Of a DNA stretch of 64,000 nucleotides, positions 60,915-64,000 are shown in pieces (the stretch's first letter is position 1; each line of letters opens with the position of its first letter). The stretch spans positions 372,001-436,000 of the forward strand of contig JBCAMK010000007.1 of assembly GCA_038503065.1 (NCBI GenBank). The letters run 5' to 3'. This DNA is from Paragyromitra xinjiangensis (taxonomy: Eukaryota > Ascomycota > Pezizomycetes > Pezizales > Discinaceae). Below the pieces are notes generated by a model that had not been told where the DNA came from, did not search any database, and was given only the letters and a program-made list of their open reading frames with translations. The position numbers were made by a program, and so were the translations under genes.

Positions 60915-62588
60915 TTAAGGAACATACGCAAGCATTTGTTTAGGCTGTTCAATGAATTTAAACTTGATAGTTGAGTTAAAATACTGAATAGTCTAAGCGC
61001 CCTAAACTAACAGTATTTAGAACTAAAGCAGAACGAATCATTCTGCCTAGAGCCCCGTACAATAGCGAAAAGCAAATCACCCTTCTCAGGTAAAGAGTGG
61101 CAAGTACATGTACATCATACTATAGCCAGTTTACCGAGATAGAAACTTACGTCTACTCGTGTGATAGGACTAAACCAAGCTAGGTTCGATCCAGTATAAG
61201 CCTAGCTCGGGTAGACACTTAAACCTGTATCAATTGCAATTTTTATATATCTATAGCAGTGCCGACATACTTTGTCACTAGACAGAGTTAGCTGGCATTT
61301 ATTGTATATTATCAGTTCTGAGATTAAGTTATTGGTAGAGAAGGGATGTCGATCTCCAACGGAATCCCTCCATTTCTCTTGGGTAGTAGCTGGAGATACG
61401 GATTCGTAGGCTTATAAAATTGTATAATCATTCGGTATGGAAAGTAATCAACAAGTAAACATCGGCCCCGGGCATATATATATTATCTCACAGTTAAATG
61501 AAAGCTTGCTTAGAAAAGTATGCTCATTCTCCCTTGTGACGATATCCCCACGCCTTATATAGCCTACTTTTCCGACTGGATCAATAGAGTTTTCTGAGAT
61601 AAGCTATACGTATGATTTTTGTGACTTCTCGAGGTGATTGGATTAGGAGGCGTTAGGAGGAGTAAGGAATTGAACGAATCGCTTTACATGCTTACTCTAT
61701 GCACCCAAATGAATAAACGAAAGATAAATCAAGCGAGGATAGTATCTGAGTTACAGAAGAAATGACTTATATGATGAGGATAACATTACTGTAAATACAA
61801 CCAGAGTCAAAGCTAGTAAGCTCGAGCACCTTAGATAAGGGATGCAAGGGTGACACAGGCCAAGTCGATCAAACTGTTCTAGAATATATTCAGCCCTGCA
61901 AAATTAGACCAAGCCAGCAGCGAGAAGAGTGTTACTCCTGGCAGCAAGCAGCCTTTGCGTTGCAAGCCTTACTAATAGCGGGGAAATATCGTCAGCATGT
62001 GTTCCGGGAAAATCAAACTAAAGATTGCATTGAGACTTGCTCTTAAGATTTGGGGTTGCGATGTCAATAAGTGTGCACTGAGTGCCCACTAGATCGCCAC
62101 TTCTAAACACAGCTCTAAGGAGGCTAGCACCAATAGTATCATCATTCTTGTCGGCTCCGTTACAGCAGCAGCAGATTTGAGCTATGCCACATGTTTCTTG
62201 AGCCTTCTCAACAGTGTAGTCATCCCTTATCGTTCCGTGGCTAGCAATCCCATTTCTAGTGTTTTATTCACCATTGCCGACGTTTTGGTTGCCATTGCTA
62301 TCATTGCCGGAGGAAGAGATATGGGGGAGGGGAGAGAAAGAGACAGCGATGGCAAGAGTGAAGATGGCAAAAGTAATTGGAAAAAGAATTTTCGTAATTG
62401 TAATTTATTTAAGAGGTTTAGAGAGACAGTTTGCTGAAGTGGATGGTTGCGTAGGTAGTAGACGTTTGAGAAGGGTCAAGATGATAGAGATGGGAAACAA
62501 ATGGAGAAGAAGAGCTTCAGGTTAAATGGAGATTTTGATAGCAGTTTGTTGATCACGAGCCGTGTTGGCCTGTGGGGATTCATCTGCT

Positions 62589-62630
62589 CCTGCCTTCCCA
62601 CATCGGTGAACATTACCGTGGGAAGACAGG
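62589..62630. repeat. Stable hairpin
   Basis: CCTGCCTTCCCACATCGGT (62589-62607) can pair with ACCGTGGGAAGACAGG (62615-62630) around a seven-base loop, with one mismatch and a two-base bulge. There is no T-run or coding context that would explain it. Confidence 0.5.
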
Positions 62631-64000
62631 CGTGTGAACTGCTTCGATCTTTAGGATCACTGGCGTGTCTCTCAACTAAGGTACATGCTGTGTTAGATGT
62701 CCCAGTGTGATGGTTTTACCCATGTGCCCTGCATTGAGAGCGTCGGCTTTGTGGCCAAGGAGTTGATTCTGATACTTTTTTCTTCCTAGCGCTTAGGTGG
62801 TATCCGGTCCCTTGTCCTCCAAGTATGGAAAAGATAAATTGTTACAGTATTTCGAGTTTAGTTTTGCAGTGAGCCTTAGGTGAGGTCCATATTGATAATA
62901 ACACTCAACTCTCGAATCTTTCTGGATCTCCGAATCGTTAACCTAGGTATTCTCAACAATCCCCCAATGAGGGTATACCAACTTTCATCTGAAGTAATGA
63001 CCTAATGATCAGGTAGTGACATCTGCCCCATGCAAAATTAAATTGGATCTGCGATGCCATCAAGGATCCCAGCGAGGTTTGGATATATATGCAACCTGTG
63101 CTTTGTTCCAACACGGATACAAAGTCTCAGAACCGGAAAAGGCATTCAGGGACTTGTAAAATGTACCTGCATATTATTACATTACGCATAGAAATACAGT
63201 ATTCGCTTAGGATAAGGTTGTATTAGTGGTCGTTGTGGGATATCTCGTGAAATGGCGTCCAGTGTCTCACGTGGAGTCGGTGCTACGAGGATTCAGACGC
63301 ATTGAGATAAGTCTAGAGGGAGATTTCTATAAACGTATTTAGCCTAAGCTAGGCTTTATTTATATAAGTCTTATAAGACAAAAAGTTCAGGGCATATCTT
63401 CCTCGTCAAAGGCTTATTTGAGGTAGGATTTTCAACTCCTGTTTGCTTTCTACCAATCATGCAAGCGCTCATTTGAGTCTTTAGGTACGTGATACTATAG
63501 GGAACTGGGTTACTGTTTCTATATAAATGGTAACAGTGAAGATGGTGACTGGGCGTTGATGGGCGTGCGACTTCACATGGCCTTTCTCGAGTTCATATTG
63601 AGCCAACTACATGTATAGTTCTTGGACGTAAATCATCGTTCCCGCGCAATAACACACCTAAAACTGATATTTTCACATAACTCTCCTGCATGCAATTTTT
63701 GCTCAAAACTCACACAAACTTCAGGACAGGATAAACCACTGTCAAAAATCATAAGACAAAAATTAAACCCTCTTGCTATTGACATAAGAGGTGGTAGAAG
63801 GTTCAGTACTAGGGTAGCTTGAGGTTTTGGTTGTATTTCGCCAAGACCCCATACAAATTCGAGATCTTGGCGTAATTCATGCAATTCACCTCATAAACCA
63901 CTCTACTAGCCATACCACAGTTGTTATTTTTCTGACCCAAGCTTATAATATGGTTCCTTATGCAGTTGGGCCCTTCCCTGGCAAGTTTCACCTTAATCAA

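Larger units (their letters stand above)
59424..64000. other. 4.6-kb gene-poor terminal interval
   Basis: Begins with the xylanase promoter. It holds the TA-flanked element at 59852-59983, a smaller inverted repeat at 60831-60914, a hairpin at 62589-62630, and TACATGTA sites at 60083, 61105 and 63608. Open frames at 62177-62525 and 63633-63884 show no features of a known protein. Confidence 0.4.

Noticed and set aside
1..64000. CRISPR arrays, bacterial operons, rRNA genes, viral or toxin genes
   Set aside because: None seen. Gene structure is eukaryotic throughout, and no direct-repeat array or viral replication gene is visible.

Overview
The window is nuclear DNA of a filamentous ascomycete (Pezizomycotina). 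Genes are cut by short introns (about 50-170 nt, GT-AG, with CTGAC/CTAAC-like branch points). There are fungal-type cellulose-binding modules (CBM1), a CFEM-like pair, a GLEYA-type surface protein, an F-box/WD40 protein and an RNA polymerase III largest subunit. The set of plant cell wall enzymes (PL3 pectate lyase, GH26 mannanase, GH10 xylanase, each with CBM1) suits a plant-associated or saprotrophic fungus. Leotiomycetes/Helotiales is my guess, but it is an inference only.

Layout. 0.4-3.3 kb (+): F-box/WD40 protein. 4.8-5.7 kb (-): RraA-like aldolase-family protein, 5 exons. 9.8-13.5 kb: a surface-protein neighbourhood with a secreted GLEYA-domain protein (+) and two tandem CFEM-like GPI-type paralogues (-). 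15.0-16.3 kb (+): Apd1/sucrase-ferredoxin-like protein. 18.5-19.5 kb (-): CHK/aminoglycoside-phosphotransferase-like kinase. 20.3-21.7 kb (+): six-bladed fucose-lectin-like gene with an in-frame stop and one doubtful splice site. 22.4-23.8 kb (-): CBM1-PL3 pectate lyase, 7 exons. 25.0-27.2 kb (-): CBM35-GH26-CBM1 mannanase, 7 exons. 30.4-35.4 kb (-): RPC1, 8 exons. 38.1-40.0 kb (+): TMEM184/Ost-alpha (DUF300) membrane protein, 6 exons. 43.0-43.8 kb (+): an unexplained long open frame. 44.0-45.8 kb (-): cytochrome P450, 4 exons. 53.1-54.8 kb (-): BCS1-like AAA ATPase. 57.9-59.4 kb (-): CBM1-GH10 xylanase, 5 exons. Exon-intron structures were rebuilt by hand from frame continuity and splice consensus. 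For every gene called intact, the joined exons give an uninterrupted frame whose length is a multiple of three.

Housekeeping genes (RPC1, F-box/WD40, BCS1-like, DUF300) alternate with long gene-poor stretches (5.7-9.8, 27.2-30.4, 35.4-38.1, 45.8-53.1 and 59.4-64 kb). These hold short TA-flanked inverted-repeat elements (MITE-like), hairpins, microsatellites and a tRNA-Asp-like relic. Two observations stand out. The palindromic octamer TACATGTA occurs 13 times, all outside the gene models, and is concentrated around the GLEYA/CFEM surface genes. At least two small TA-flanked elements (about 49.8 and 59.9 kb) share a core sequence and so form a family.
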